Assembly (NCBI RefSeq): GCF_001752365.1
Contig: NZ_MEIY01000001.1
Location: 2,710,918-2,774,917 of the forward strand
Direction of reading: 5' to 3'
Origin: Marinobacter sp. X15-166B
Lineage (GTDB): Bacteria; Pseudomonadota; Gammaproteobacteria; Pseudomonadales; Oleiphilaceae
Length of the DNA: 64,000 nt
Part shown: one piece after another, positions 1 through 8,624 of the stretch
How positions within the stretch are numbered: the stretch's first letter is position 1
How the letters are laid out: each line of letters starts with the position of its first letter
Notes under the pieces: model-generated
Databases searched by the model: none
The model's input: only the letters and a program-made list of their open reading frames with translations
Told to the model about the DNA's origin: nothing
Position numbers and translations under genes: made by a program

Positions 1-193
1 GAAAGGGTTTCGTAACGAGCGCGTTGGGGTGCACAACCGGCAAGCTTTGGTGCTGGTGAACCATGCCCGGGGAACGGGCAGGGACATACTGGCGCTGGCG
101 GACCAGATCCGCAGCGCTGTGTGGGCCCGCTTCGGGGTCGCGCTGGATATAGAGCCCAGGGTTTACCCGCAGGGTCGGGAGGGCCGTGAATAA
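1..193 (+). CDS. murB: UDP-N-acetylenolpyruvoylglucosamine reductase MurB, C-terminal fragment
   Basis: The last 63 codons of a gene that begins before the window, read in the frame starting at base 2 and ending with TAA at 191-193. The residues GVHNRQALVLVN, then a GTGRDIL segment and FGVALDIEPRVY, match the C-terminal substrate-binding domain of MurB, where this GVH..QALVLVN stretch and the terminal E-P-x-[IV] are conserved. MurB reduces UDP-GlcNAc enolpyruvate to UDP-MurNAc with NADPH and FAD in the cytoplasm, for peptidoglycan synthesis. The FAD domain is outside the window. The gene is convergent with proS, 45 bases away. Identity is fairly sure despite the short fragment. Confidence 0.88.
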   Translation, partial: KGFRNERVGVHNRQALVLVNHARGTGRDILALADQIRSAVWARFGVALDIEPRVYPQGREGRE

Positions 194-238
194 GGGGCAA
201 ATCGGCTGGCGACCGCCGTCACCAGCCGGATATGGCAG

Positions 239-1984
239 TTACAGCCCGCGACGGGGGGAGGCGGCCAGCAAGAACGGCAGGATATCAGCCACAGCGATGT
301 CCTGACTCTCGTCATCACGACGACCCTTGTACTCCAGGGTCCCGGCTTTCAGCCCGCGTTCCGAAATCACAATGCGATGGGGAATGCCGATCAGTTCCAT
401 GTCGGCAAACTTCACGCCCGGACGTTCTTTACGGTCATCCAGCAGTACATCAAAGCCCGCCTGACGCAACTGGTCATAGAGTTTCTCTGCTCCCTCCATG
501 ACCGCTTCGGACTTATGGGCATTCAGCGTGATGAGGGCAATCTCGAACGGCGCAATGGCCTCCGGCCAGATGATGCCCTTGTCATCGTGGTTCTGTTCAA
601 TGGCCGCGGCGACAATCCGCGACACCCCAACCCCGTAACAACCCATTTCCACAATTGTGGCTTTGCCGTGTTCATCCAGTACGGTGGCGTTCAGGGCCTT
701 GCTGTATTTGTTGCCCAGCTTGAAAATATGGCCGACTTCGATACCGCGGCGGATTTCGAGAGTGCCCTTGCCGTCCGGACTGGGGTCGCCTTCGATCACA
801 TTGCGCAGGTCCTCCACCCGGGACAGCGGGGCGTCGCGCTCCCAGTTTACGCCCGTGAGGTGCATGCCTTCCTTGTTGGCACCACAGACAAAGTCCGCCA
901 GATGGGCCGCGCTGCGGTCAACAATGACCGGGATGTTCAGACCCACCGGACCGATCGAGCCCGGATTGCAACCGGTGGCTTGCTCGATTTCTTCGTCGGT
1001 CGCCATGGTCAGTGGGTCGGCAACGCCGGGCAGGTTGGCGGCCTTGATTTCGTTAAGGGTGTGGTCTCCGCGCAGAATCAGGGCCACCACCCCGGCATCG
1101 GCATCGGCTTCGGCTTCCTCCGGCAGTTCGGCTTTCACCAGCAGGGTTTTCACCGTACGGGTGGCGTCGATACCGAGGAATTGCGAGACCGCTTCGATGG
1201 TGCGCTGGTCCGGGGTGGCGACTTCGGTCAGTGGCTCGGCCGGAGCCGGACGCTCGCCGGCGGGGGCCACCGCTTCGGCTTTCTCGATGTTGGCGGCGTA
1301 ATCACCCCGGGTGCTGAACGCGATGTCGTCTTCACCGGAGGAGGCGAGTACGTGGAATTCGTGCGAGGCGCTGCCGCCGATCGAACCGGAATCTGCTTGT
1401 ACCGCACGGTAATTGAGGCCCAGCCGGTCGAATATGGCACAGTAGGTGTGGTGCATCAGCTGATAGGTCTCATCCAGGGAGTCCGCGTTCAGATGGAAGG
1501 AATAGGCGTCCTTCATCAGGAACTCCCGCGCGCGCATGACCCCGAACCGGGGGCGGCGCTCGTCGCGGAATTTGGTCTGAATCTGGTAAAAGTTGGCGGG
1601 CAGCTCTTTATAGCTTTTCAGCTCATTGCGGACGATGTCGGTGATCACTTCCTCGTGGGTCGGGCCAAAGCAGAATTCACGGCCGTGGCGATCGTTCATC
1701 CGCAAAAGTTCGCCCCCGTATTCCTCCCAGCGTCCGGATTCTTGCCAGAGTTCGGCCGGCTGCACGGCGGGCATCAACAGTTCCTGAGCCCCGCTTTTAT
1801 CCATTTCGGTGCGCACGATTTTTTCCACTTTGCGCAATACCCGCAGCCCCATGGGGAGCCAGGTATATAATCCTGATGCCAGTCTGCGGATCATGCCCGC
1901 GCGGAGCATGAGCTGGTGACTGATGATCTCGGCATCGGCCGGACTTTCTTTCTGGGTGGCAATCAGATAACGGCTTGCTCGCAT
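239..1984 (-). CDS. proS: Proline--tRNA ligase (bacterial type, with editing domain)
   Basis: Class II aminoacyl-tRNA synthetase charging tRNA-Pro. The start is placed at MRASRYL because GGA lies at the right distance upstream and family members begin this way; a longer frame would add 12 residues. The protein is about 581 residues, close to the 572 of E. coli. Visible are GPTHEE near residue 110, motif 2 ([16 protein letters not shown]) near 140-155 and motif 3 ([13 protein letters not shown]) near 450. The YbaK-like INS editing domain ([11 protein letters not shown], later GPVGL) lies between motifs 2 and 3, followed by the anticodon-binding domain. The INS insertion marks the bacterial form that clears mischarged Ala-tRNA-Pro. 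It is transcribed alone, convergent with murB. Confidence 0.97.
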   Translation of the reverse strand: MRASRYLIATQKESPADAEIISHQLMLRAGMIRRLASGLYTWLPMGLRVLRKVEKIVRTEMDKSGAQELLMPAVQPAELWQESGRWEEYGGELLRMNDRHGREFCFGPTHEEVITDIVRNELKSYKELPANFYQIQTKFRDERRPRFGVMRAREFLMKDAYSFHLNADSLDETYQLMHHTYCAIFDRLGLNYRAVQADSGSIGGSASHEFHVLASSGEDDIAFSTRGDYAANIEKAEAVAPAGERPAPAEPLTEVATPDQRTIEAVSQFLGIDATRTVKTLLVKAELPEEAEADADAGVVALILRGDHTLNEIKAANLPGVADPLTMATDEEIEQATGCNPGSIGPVGLNIPVIVDRSAAHLADFVCGANKEGMHLTGVNWERDAPLSRVEDLRNVIEGDPSPDGKGTLEIRRGIEVGHIFKLGNKYSKALNATVLDEHGKATIVEMGCYGVGVSRIVAAAIEQNHDDKGIIWPEAIAPFEIALITLNAHKSEAVMEGAEKLYDQLRQAGFDVLLDDRKERPGVKFADMELIGIPHRIVISERGLKAGTLEYKGRRDDESQDIAVADILPFLLAASPRRGL

Positions 1985-2156
1985 TGTATCTTCCGTAAGC
2001 TGTTGAAGGAGAATTGACAACTCTGGAGACCGTCAAACCTGCGCGGTTTGGTCGGGGCGGTTGTTGTCCTCATGGTGATGTGGGGGTTATTGTACGGAGC
2101 CTGCCGGTCAAGGTACAGATTCATGGGTGAGCGGCCCGACACCGGAGGGCCGGGGG

Positions 2157-2666
2157 CTAGGGGGCCGGCTGTTCCAGGTAACTCAGGGGCAGGGCCGTGC
2201 TGTCCAGCACCCGTCGCAGAACAAAACTCGAGTGCACCCCGCTGACACCCTTGATGCGGGTGAGGTGATTGAGCAGAAAGTGATGGTAGTGGTCCATGTC
2301 GGGGACCACCACCTTGAGCATGTAGTCCGCTTCGTGGCCGGTGATCAGGTAGCACTCCTGCACTTCCGGGTGACTGGCCACCGCAGCTTCAAACGCGGCG
2401 AACCGTTCCGGTGTGTGCCGGTCCATACCAATCAGAATGATCGCGGTCAGGGACAGCCCGAGCTTTTTGGGGTCCAGCACGGTGACCCGGTGACGGATGA
2501 TCCCGGCCTCCTCCAGGGCACGTACCCGGCGCAGGCACGGTGAGGGCGATAAGCCCACGGTGTCGGCGAGTTGCTGGTTGGTCAGGTCGCCCCGCAACTG
2601 CAGTTGCTCGAGGATTTTTCGGTCCATTCTGTCCAGTTTTACCAGCTTTTTGTCGCTTGCAGGCAT
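2157..2666 (-). CDS. Lrp/AsnC-family transcriptional regulator
   Basis: A 169-residue protein with an N-terminal winged helix-turn-helix (LDRMDRKILEQLQ, then LTNQQLADTVGLSPSPCLRR) and a C-terminal RAM ligand-binding domain (YLITGHEADYMLKVVV). The length matches the family (Lrp of E. coli is 164). The ATG at 2664-2666 follows a GGAG sequence; a 24-residue upstream extension is possible but has no such site. It is divergent from leuA with about 140 bases between the coding regions, so it may regulate leuA and itself. That is inference from position: these proteins bind amino acids and often control neighbouring amino-acid genes. Whether it is the global Lrp or a specific paralogue cannot be decided here. 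Confidence 0.9.
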   Translation of the reverse strand: MPASDKKLVKLDRMDRKILEQLQLRGDLTNQQLADTVGLSPSPCLRRVRALEEAGIIRHRVTVLDPKKLGLSLTAIILIGMDRHTPERFAAFEAAVASHPEVQECYLITGHEADYMLKVVVPDMDHYHHFLLNHLTRIKGVSGVHSSFVLRRVLDSTALPLSYLEQPAP

Positions 2667-2790
2667 GATTGGTCTCCATGGTGCATGTATTGGCAATAAT
2701 GTAGCTGATAATAGTTTTTTTAGAGCGCTAAAACGCAATCATTATCCCGGTCGGGTGCAGTATGCTGTCCCCACTGTCTGACTATTCACA

Positions 2791-2807
2791 TTGAAAGGTG
2801 GTTTCAA
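2791..2807 (+). promoter_or_regulatory. Inverted repeat enclosing the leuA ribosome-binding site
   Basis: TTGAAA at 2791-2796 and TTTCAA at 2802-2807 are perfect complements around the loop GGTGG, which is the Shine-Dalgarno sequence of leuA; the ATG follows one base later. The six-pair AU-rich stem would be weak in RNA. It may tune ribosome access, or at the DNA level be a protein-binding half-site pair. Function is not shown. Confidence 0.4.
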
Positions 2808-2808
2808 C

Positions 2809-4506
2809 ATGAGCTTTACCCATCGTAAATACGTTGCCTTCAAACCAGTGCGCAAAACCGACCGTCGCTGGCCGGACCGGGTGATCGAGCAGGCGCCGCA
2901 ATGGTGTGCGGTTGATCTCCGGGACGGCAATCAGGCGCTGGTTAAGCCCATGGGTGTGAGTCAGAAGCAGCGGTTATTTGATTTGTTGGTAAAGCTGGGG
3001 TTCAAGGAAATTGAAATCGGATTTCCGGCGGCCAGTCAGCCCGATTTCGATTTTTGTCGCAAATTGATCGAAGAAGACCGCATTCCCAACGACGTGAGCA
3101 TTCAGGTGCTGACCCAGGCACGTCCCGAACTGATTGCCCGCACCTTCGAAGCGCTGAAGGGTGCCAAACAAGCGATTGTGCACGTCTACAACTCGACCTC
3201 CACCGTGCAACGGGAGCAGGTCTTTGAGCTGGACCGGGACGGCATCCGCGAGATTGCCGTGAACGGCGCGCGCTGGGTGAAAGAGCATGCCGATCGCACC
3301 CCCGAAACCCAGTGGACCTTTCAATACTCGCCCGAAAGTTTTACCGGGACCGAGCTGGACTTTGCGGTTGAGGTCATTGACAGCGTCAACGCGGTGTGGC
3401 GACCGGATCAGGGGCAGGCGGTGATCATCAACTTGCCTGCGACCGTCGAAATGTCCACCCCCAACGTGTTCGCCGATCAGGTTGAATGGGTCTGCGACCA
3501 CGTGCGCCATCGGGACCACTTCAGTATCAGTGTGCACACCCACAACGACCGGGGCTGCGGGGTTGCAGCCGCTGAGTTGGCGGTGATGGCCGGTGCCGAC
3601 CGGGTGGAAGGTACGTTGATGGGCAATGGTGAGCGCACCGGAAACATGGACCTGGTGACCATGGCTATGAACCTCTATTCCCAGGGAATCGACCCGTGCC
3701 TGGACCTGTCCGGGATGGCCGAAATCGTGGAAACCGTGGAGGCCTGCACCGAGATCTCCACCCATCCCCGTCACCCCTATGCCGGTGATCTGGTGTTTAC
3801 CGCGTTTTCGGGCAGCCACCAGGATGCCATCCGCAAGTGCCTGGCCCGGCGTTCGGCCGATGATCTCTGGCAGGTGGCGTATTTGCCGATAGATCCCTCG
3901 GATGTGGGGCGTCGTTACGACGAAGTTGTGCGTATCAACAGCCAGTCAGGCAAAGGCGGCGTTGCTTACGTGCTGGAGCGGGATTACGACATCAGTCTGC
4001 CGCGCTGGTTGCAGATCGAGTTCAGTAAGGTGGTGCAGCAAGAGGCTGAAACCAACGGCGGTGAAATCGACTCGCTGACCATACACCGCCTGTTTGAAGA
4101 GAAATACCTCAGTGTGGCCCCCGCCTGGGCATTGGCGTCCTACGATCTGCACCGGGACGAAGCCGGGGTGCGTGCCCACGTAAGCTTTGGCCGGCCGGAT
4201 CATCCCATGCAGCTTGAAGGTCAGGGCCTGGGGGCGGTCGAGGCCGTTGTGGAAGCCCTGAAAGCCGAATTTGGGGTGGTGGTGGCAGTAGAGGCCTATG
4301 ATGAGTTTGCCTTGGGTGAAGGGACCCGAGCCAATGCACTGGCCTGTATCCGGGTGAGCATCGAAGGCGCCCATTACAGTGGGGCGGCCCTGGCGGAAGA
4401 CACTACCTCCGCCACGATTCAGGCGCTGTTGTCCGCGGTTGCCCGTCACGTGGGTACGGATCGACCGGCGCCGGCGGCGGCCCGGCCCGCAGAATTAAGC
4501 GCCTGA
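2809..4506 (+). CDS. leuA: 2-isopropylmalate synthase (long form)
   Basis: First committed step of leucine synthesis: acetyl-CoA plus 2-oxoisovalerate gives 2-isopropylmalate. The protein has 565 residues, the long LeuA form (about 550-570) rather than the roughly 520-residue enterobacterial form. The TIM-barrel DRE-type domain shows VDLRDGNQAL near residue 35, which supplies metal and catalytic residues, and the metal-binding HTHNDRG near 245. The C-terminal LeuA dimer domain, the leucine-feedback site in this family, covers roughly 430-550. The start MSFTHRKY follows GGTGG by 7 bases. It is divergent from an Lrp-type regulator and ends at a strong terminator. I saw no leucine-rich leader peptide upstream. 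leuBCD are not in the window. Confidence 0.96.
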   Translation: MSFTHRKYVAFKPVRKTDRRWPDRVIEQAPQWCAVDLRDGNQALVKPMGVSQKQRLFDLLVKLGFKEIEIGFPAASQPDFDFCRKLIEEDRIPNDVSIQVLTQARPELIARTFEALKGAKQAIVHVYNSTSTVQREQVFELDRDGIREIAVNGARWVKEHADRTPETQWTFQYSPESFTGTELDFAVEVIDSVNAVWRPDQGQAVIINLPATVEMSTPNVFADQVEWVCDHVRHRDHFSISVHTHNDRGCGVAAAELAVMAGADRVEGTLMGNGERTGNMDLVTMAMNLYSQGIDPCLDLSGMAEIVETVEACTEISTHPRHPYAGDLVFTAFSGSHQDAIRKCLARRSADDLWQVAYLPIDPSDVGRRYDEVVRINSQSGKGGVAYVLERDYDISLPRWLQIEFSKVVQQEAETNGGEIDSLTIHRLFEEKYLSVAPAWALASYDLHRDEAGVRAHVSFGRPDHPMQLEGQGLGAVEAVVEALKAEFGVVVAVEAYDEFALGEGTRANALACIRVSIEGAHYSGAALAEDTTSATIQALLSAVARHVGTDRPAPAAARPAELSA

Positions 4507-4518
4507 GTTACGCCAAAG

Positions 4519-4546
4519 AAAAAGCCGGCAAGCTTGCCGGCTTTTT
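4519..4546. terminator. Bidirectional rho-independent terminator between leuA and the cold-shock gene
   Basis: A perfect palindrome with A5 on the left and T5 on the right and the GC-rich core AGCCGGCAAGCTTGCCGGCT. Because it has an A run on one side and a T run on the other, it can end transcription from both converging genes. Confidence 0.92.
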
Positions 4547-4583
4547 CGATGCCCGTGAGGGACAACGGCGAGAGGCACGCGCC

Positions 4584-4793
4584 TCAAACAGGGGTTACAT
4601 TCTCCGCTTGGGGGCCTTTCGGGCCTTGGGTCACGGTGAACTGTACCTGTTGGCCTTCAGTCAGTGTGCGGAAGCCTCCGGCGTTTATGGCGCTGTAGTG
4701 TACAAATACGTCACTGCCACCATCCTGAGCGATAAAGCCGAAACCTTTGGATTCATTGAACCACTTCACGTGGCCGGTTTTGATGTCAGACAT
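4584..4793 (-). CDS. Cold-shock protein, CspA family
   Basis: A 69-residue single cold-shock domain (OB fold) that binds single-stranded RNA and DNA and melts RNA structures. The two RNA-binding motifs are present: RNP1 as KGFGFI (about 16-21) and RNP2 as VFVHY (about 29-33), after the typical [13 protein letters not shown] start. The length is standard. AGGA lies 8 bases before the ATG. The gene is monocistronic, with its own strong promoter and an unusually long leader upstream and a shared terminator downstream. Which CspA-E paralogue it corresponds to cannot be told from sequence alone. Confidence 0.96.
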   Translation of the reverse strand: MSDIKTGHVKWFNESKGFGFIAQDGGSDVFVHYSAINAGGFRTLTEGQQVQFTVTQGPKGPQAENVTPV

Positions 4794-4961
4794 TGATCTT
4801 TCCTGTAGTTCCTGGATTGTGCCCGCACGGGCGTGCTGTTATTCCTGACGGAATAACTATTGCTGATAATAAGTTCAGAGAGTACCGGAGAAGGGTCAGC
4901 GAGCAGCTACTAGCCATAGAGCGTCGAGCACTTTCACGAAATACCACTGTTCTTACACCGC
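4794..4961 (-). promoter_or_regulatory. Long structured 5' leader of the cold-shock gene
   Basis: From the predicted transcription start near 4961 to the ATG there are about 165 untranslated bases, close to the roughly 160-base leader of E. coli cspA. Just upstream of the Shine-Dalgarno sequence lie two hairpins: an 8-pair stem with a 4-base loop (4838-4857) and a GCCCG/CGGGC stem (4821-4832). In known cspA mRNAs such leaders refold with temperature to control translation. Here the structure is seen and the function inferred. I did not find a clear classical cold box. Confidence 0.6.
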
Positions 4962-4967
4962 AAATTC

Positions 4968-4995
4968 AGTATAGACCCAGTTTTGGGGGCGTCAA
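4968..4995 (-). promoter_or_regulatory. Sigma-70 promoter of the cold-shock gene
   Basis: Read on the minus strand: -35 TTGACG, 16-base spacer, -10 TATACT. Each box differs from consensus at one position. This is one of the best promoter matches in the window and fits a highly expressed gene. Confidence 0.8.
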
Positions 4996-5006
4996 AGTTG
5001 GGTTGT

Positions 5007-6890
5007 TTATGTTTCGCCACCGGACAGGCGCTGGTTGATTTCTTCCAGAATCGCCGGGTCATCAATGGTGCTGGGGGCGGACCAGGGCTCACCGTCAGCC
5101 ATCTGCCGGATAATACGGCGCAGGATTTTTCCGGATCGGGTCTTGGGCAGCCGTTCAACCACGATCGCCCGCTGAAAACAGGCGAGTGCGCCGATTTTTT
5201 CCCGCACCATATCGATCAGTTCTTCTTCCAGTTCGTCGGGGGCGATGGTGGCGCTGTCCTTGACCAGTACCAATCCGAGTGGCAATTGCCCTTTCAGGCC
5301 GTCATGCGTGCCCACCACGCAGCATTCGGCCACCGCCGGGTGGGAAGCAATGACCTCTTCCATCTGGCCGGTAGACAGTCGGTGCCCTGCCACGTTGATG
5401 GCATCGTCCGTGCGCCCCATGACAAACACATATCCGTCTTCATCGATGTAACCGCTGTCCCCGGAGTCGTAATAGCCGGGTATCGGATCCAGGTAGGTGC
5501 TCCGGTAACGGCCATCGTCCCCCCACACCGTGGTCAGGCAGCCCGGTGGCAGGGGCAGTTTGATGGCAATCCGACCCTGTTCGCCCGCGCCCGCCTGGCG
5601 ACCGGCGGCATCCACGACCTGAACGTTGTAACCAGGGGAGGGCAGGCTGGCGGAACCGGGCTTGACCGTCATCATCTCGATGCCGATGGGGTTGCAACAG
5701 ATGGCCCAGCCGGTTTCGGTCTGCCACCAGTGGTCAAGCACTGGCAGGTGGGTGCACTCCCGAAGCCAGTCATAGGTGGCTGGATCCAGACGTTCTCCGG
5801 CAAGGAAGATGCGTTTCAGGGCCGGAATCTGGTAACGGTGCAGCTGATCCGCTTCCGGGTCTTCCTTGCGTATCGCCCGGAAGGCGGTTGGCGCGGCAAA
5901 CAGCAGGTTGACCTTGTGGTCCTGGCACACGCGCCAGAAGGCCCCGGCATCGGGGGTTTTAACGGGCTTGCCCTCATAGAGTACGCTGGTGCAACCCGCA
6001 AATAGGGGGCCGTAAACAATATAGCTGTGGCCAACCACCCAACCCACGTCGGAAGCGGCCCAGAACACGTCACCGGGGCGGGCATCGTAAACCAGCGACA
6101 TGCTGTAGCGCAGTGCCACCGCGTGTCCACCATTGTCCCGCACCACCCCTTTGGGTTTTCCGGTGGTGCCGGAGGTGTACAGAATATACAGCGGATCGGT
6201 GGCCGCCACCGGTACCGGGTCGGCGGGGTGCGCGGCGGCCATCACTTCGCCCCAGTCCTTGTCTCTGCCAGCCACCAGGGTGGCGGTCGCTTCCGGGCGC
6301 TGAAACACAATGCAGCAGTCCGGTTGATGGCGGGCCTGCCGGAGCGCTTCGTCAACGAGCGGTTTGTAGGCAATGATCTTGCTGACTTCAATGCCGCAGG
6401 AGGCGGTCACCACGGCTTTCGGTGCTGCATCGTCAATACGCGCCGCCAGTTCACCGGCGGCAAAGCCGCCAAACACCGTGGAGTGCACCGCGCCCAGGCG
6501 GGCACAGGCCAGCATGGCAATGACCGCCTGCGGGATCATGGGCATGTAAATGACCACCCGGTCACCTTTCTGGACGCCTTCGGCCCGCAGGGCGCCGGCA
6601 AATCGCGCCACTTCTTCTTTCAGTTCTGTGTAAGTGTAATAGCGGACAGTGTTGGTCACCGGCGAGTCGTAGATCAGCGCATGCTGGGCTCCCCGTCCGG
6701 CACGGATATTGGCGTCAAGCGCCAGGTCAGACGAGTTGAGGGTGCCATCGGAAAACCATTCGCCATGGGCGGCGTCAACGGCCCTGAAAATGGTTTTCGG
6801 CGGGGTCAGCCAGTGGATGTGTTGCGCTTGCTCGCCCCAGAATTGTTCCGGAGCGTTGATGGAGAGGTCCCACGTGGCACGGTAATCCAT
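5007..6890 (-). CDS. prpE: Propionyl-CoA synthetase (acyl-CoA synthetase family)
   Basis: An AMP-forming acyl-CoA ligase that activates propionate (or acetate) to its CoA thioester via an acyl-adenylate. At 627 residues it matches PrpE (628 in E. coli) and is shorter than acetyl-CoA synthetase Acs (about 650). Motifs in order: P-loop YTSGTTGKPKGVVRDNGG near 235-252, HWWQTETGW near 385 (acyl-pocket region, typical of PrpE), DSGD and GRTDDAINVAGHR around 495-515, and the C-terminal catalytic lysine in KTRSGKILRR, which is acetylated in homologues. The ATG follows AGGGGA. No methylcitrate-cycle genes are adjacent, so it may be a stand-alone scavenging enzyme. PrpE is better supported than Acs. 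Confidence 0.9.
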   Translation of the reverse strand: MDYRATWDLSINAPEQFWGEQAQHIHWLTPPKTIFRAVDAAHGEWFSDGTLNSSDLALDANIRAGRGAQHALIYDSPVTNTVRYYTYTELKEEVARFAGALRAEGVQKGDRVVIYMPMIPQAVIAMLACARLGAVHSTVFGGFAAGELAARIDDAAPKAVVTASCGIEVSKIIAYKPLVDEALRQARHQPDCCIVFQRPEATATLVAGRDKDWGEVMAAAHPADPVPVAATDPLYILYTSGTTGKPKGVVRDNGGHAVALRYSMSLVYDARPGDVFWAASDVGWVVGHSYIVYGPLFAGCTSVLYEGKPVKTPDAGAFWRVCQDHKVNLLFAAPTAFRAIRKEDPEADQLHRYQIPALKRIFLAGERLDPATYDWLRECTHLPVLDHWWQTETGWAICCNPIGIEMMTVKPGSASLPSPGYNVQVVDAAGRQAGAGEQGRIAIKLPLPPGCLTTVWGDDGRYRSTYLDPIPGYYDSGDSGYIDEDGYVFVMGRTDDAINVAGHRLSTGQMEEVIASHPAVAECCVVGTHDGLKGQLPLGLVLVKDSATIAPDELEEELIDMVREKIGALACFQRAIVVERLPKTRSGKILRRIIRQMADGEPWSAPSTIDDPAILEEINQRLSGGET

Positions 6891-7037
6891 GGCGTCCCCT
6901 TATTATCTGCGTGGTGTTGTTGTCGTTATTGTCTGGAGCGTCGCTGGCTCCAACTTTTCAGCAGATTGAGGTCGGCGGCTACTAGACCATTGGCTAAGTG
7001 CGTCACCGTCGGACGCCGGCATGCCGGTCGTGCCGGT

Positions 7038-8399
7038 CTACAGCAAAGCGTTGGAGGTAACGGTCGCTTCGATGACCCCTTCGGCGACACGGGCGCGGAT
7101 TGGGTCGCCGGGCTGCACATCACTGGCGTGCCGGATGATCCGCTGGTGCTCGTCCTGGACAATGGCGTAGCCGCGACCGAGGGTGGCCAGGGGGCTGACC
7201 ACATGCAGCGTCTGCACCAGGTGTTCGAGTTGGCGCCGGCGTTGTGCCATCAGGGTATGGATCGTATGGTCCAGGCGTTGTTGCAGGCGGGCCAGTTCCT
7301 GCTGGTGTTGGCCAAGCTGGCGACGGGGCGACTGACCGCGCAGCCGGTCCTGCAGCTGCTCCACGCGATTGCGTAATTGCCGCACCGCCTGGGTCATGCT
7401 GTTATCCAGGCGCAGCTCCAGCTCGTCCAGGCGCTGAGCCTTGATCTGCAATTCCCGGCGCGGGTCCCGCAGTCGCGTGCTCAGATGGTTCAGGCGGGTT
7501 TCGAACAGTCGCAGCGCCCGGCCGGTGGCGTGCACGAGGCGCTGTTCATAATCGCGCAAGGCCCGCAGCCAGTCCTGCTGGTCGGGCGAAATGCTCTCGG
7601 CGGCGGCCGACGGGGTCGGCGCGCGCAAATCCGCAACAAAATCGGCGATGCTGACGTCGACTTCGTGACCGACGGCGCTGACCGTGGGGATGGTGCAGGC
7701 GGCCAGCGCCCGGGCCAGCGACTCTTCGTTGAAACACCACAGGTCTTCGACGGAGCCGCCCCCCCGGCCAACAATCAGTACATCCGCCTTGCCGTGTTGC
7801 TGCGCCCGCTCGATGGCGGCGATGATGTCGGCTGTGGCCGCCTTGCCCTGTACCGCGGTGGGGTAGAGAGTGACCGGGATGCTGGGGCAGCGGCGCGCCA
7901 GCACGGTCAGTATGTCGTGGATGGCCGCGCCGGTGGGCGAGGTCACAATGCCAATGTGCCGGGGTGGGTAGGGTAGTGCCCGTTTGCGCTCCACAGCAAA
8001 CAGACCCTCGCCGTGCAGCTTGCGCTTGAGAGCCTCGAAGGCCTGCTGTAAGGCCCCCAGGCCCGCGGGCTCAATCTGTTCGGCGATCATCTGGAAGTCG
8101 CCCCGGTTTTCGTACAGGCTGACTTTGCCCCGGATGCGCACCAGGTCCCCTTCCCGCGGGATGCTGCGGACCCGCTGGTTGAACCCGCGGAACATGGCGC
8201 AACGAACCTGACACTTGCGGTCTTTCAGAGTGAAGTACCAGTGGCCGGAGGAGGGCCGTGAAAAACTGGACAGCTCGCCTTCCACCCAGACCTGCATGAA
8301 GCTGGTTTCGAGCAGATGACGTACCTGGTGGTTGAGTTCGCTGACGGTCAGCGCACGAATTTGCGCGGGAATGTGCGGGTGATCCATAGAATCCTGCAT
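7038..8399 (-). CDS. xseA: Exodeoxyribonuclease VII large subunit
   Basis: Catalytic subunit of ExoVII, which degrades single-stranded DNA from both ends in repair and recombination. The protein is 453 residues (E. coli 456). The N-terminal OB-fold nucleic-acid domain (about 10-110) contains LTVSELNHQVRHLLE and VWVEGELSSFSRPSSGHWYF. The catalytic region follows, with VTSPTGAAIHDIL, VGRGGGSVEDLWCFN and SAVGHEVDVSIADFVADLRAPTPSAAAE in pieces, then a long coiled-coil segment. The upstream ATG has no obvious Shine-Dalgarno sequence; an ATG four codons later follows AGGA at short spacing, so the start is uncertain by four residues. xseB is not nearby. It is divergent from guaB. Confidence 0.96.
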   Translation of the reverse strand: MQDSMDHPHIPAQIRALTVSELNHQVRHLLETSFMQVWVEGELSSFSRPSSGHWYFTLKDRKCQVRCAMFRGFNQRVRSIPREGDLVRIRGKVSLYENRGDFQMIAEQIEPAGLGALQQAFEALKRKLHGEGLFAVERKRALPYPPRHIGIVTSPTGAAIHDILTVLARRCPSIPVTLYPTAVQGKAATADIIAAIERAQQHGKADVLIVGRGGGSVEDLWCFNEESLARALAACTIPTVSAVGHEVDVSIADFVADLRAPTPSAAAESISPDQQDWLRALRDYEQRLVHATGRALRLFETRLNHLSTRLRDPRRELQIKAQRLDELELRLDNSMTQAVRQLRNRVEQLQDRLRGQSPRRQLGQHQQELARLQQRLDHTIHTLMAQRRRQLEHLVQTLHVVSPLATLGRGYAIVQDEHQRIIRHASDVQPGDPIRARVAEGVIEATVTSNALL

Positions 8400-8529
8400 T
8401 TAATTTGGGTCGCGGTGACGGGATTGTCGGTCAGATGCGGGTCTATTTTATAAGGGAATGCCGAAGATGCCGAAAGGCACATTCAGCGAGATTTCAGAAA
8501 CATGCGATCGACCCCTTGGCAGTGTGCGG

Positions 8530-8558
8530 TTTACTGTAAGCTGTCACCTACTTATAAT
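8530..8558 (+). promoter_or_regulatory. Probable sigma-70 promoter of guaBA
   Basis: -35-like TTTACT, 17-base spacer, consensus -10 TATAAT, followed by a G/C-rich stretch (AGGCCG) near the expected start. Such a discriminator is typical of promoters under stringent control, as known for guaB of E. coli. The mRNA leader would be about 60 bases. Confidence 0.6.
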
Positions 8559-8624
8559 AGGCCGATTAAGGGTTTGGCGTCATCGTCAAACCCGCAACTT
8601 AGCATGTTCAAAAGGCGGGTCCCA

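Noticed and set aside
377-1870. 497-codon open frame on the strand opposite proS
   Set aside because: Shadow of a GC-rich gene; no family resemblance and proS accounts for the region completely.
2690-2712. TTGGCA ... GATAAT as the leuA promoter
   Set aside because: Spacing is 11 bases, too short for sigma-70.
2667-2808. Leucine attenuator with leader peptide
   Set aside because: No Leu-rich short frame followed by a terminator/antiterminator pair.
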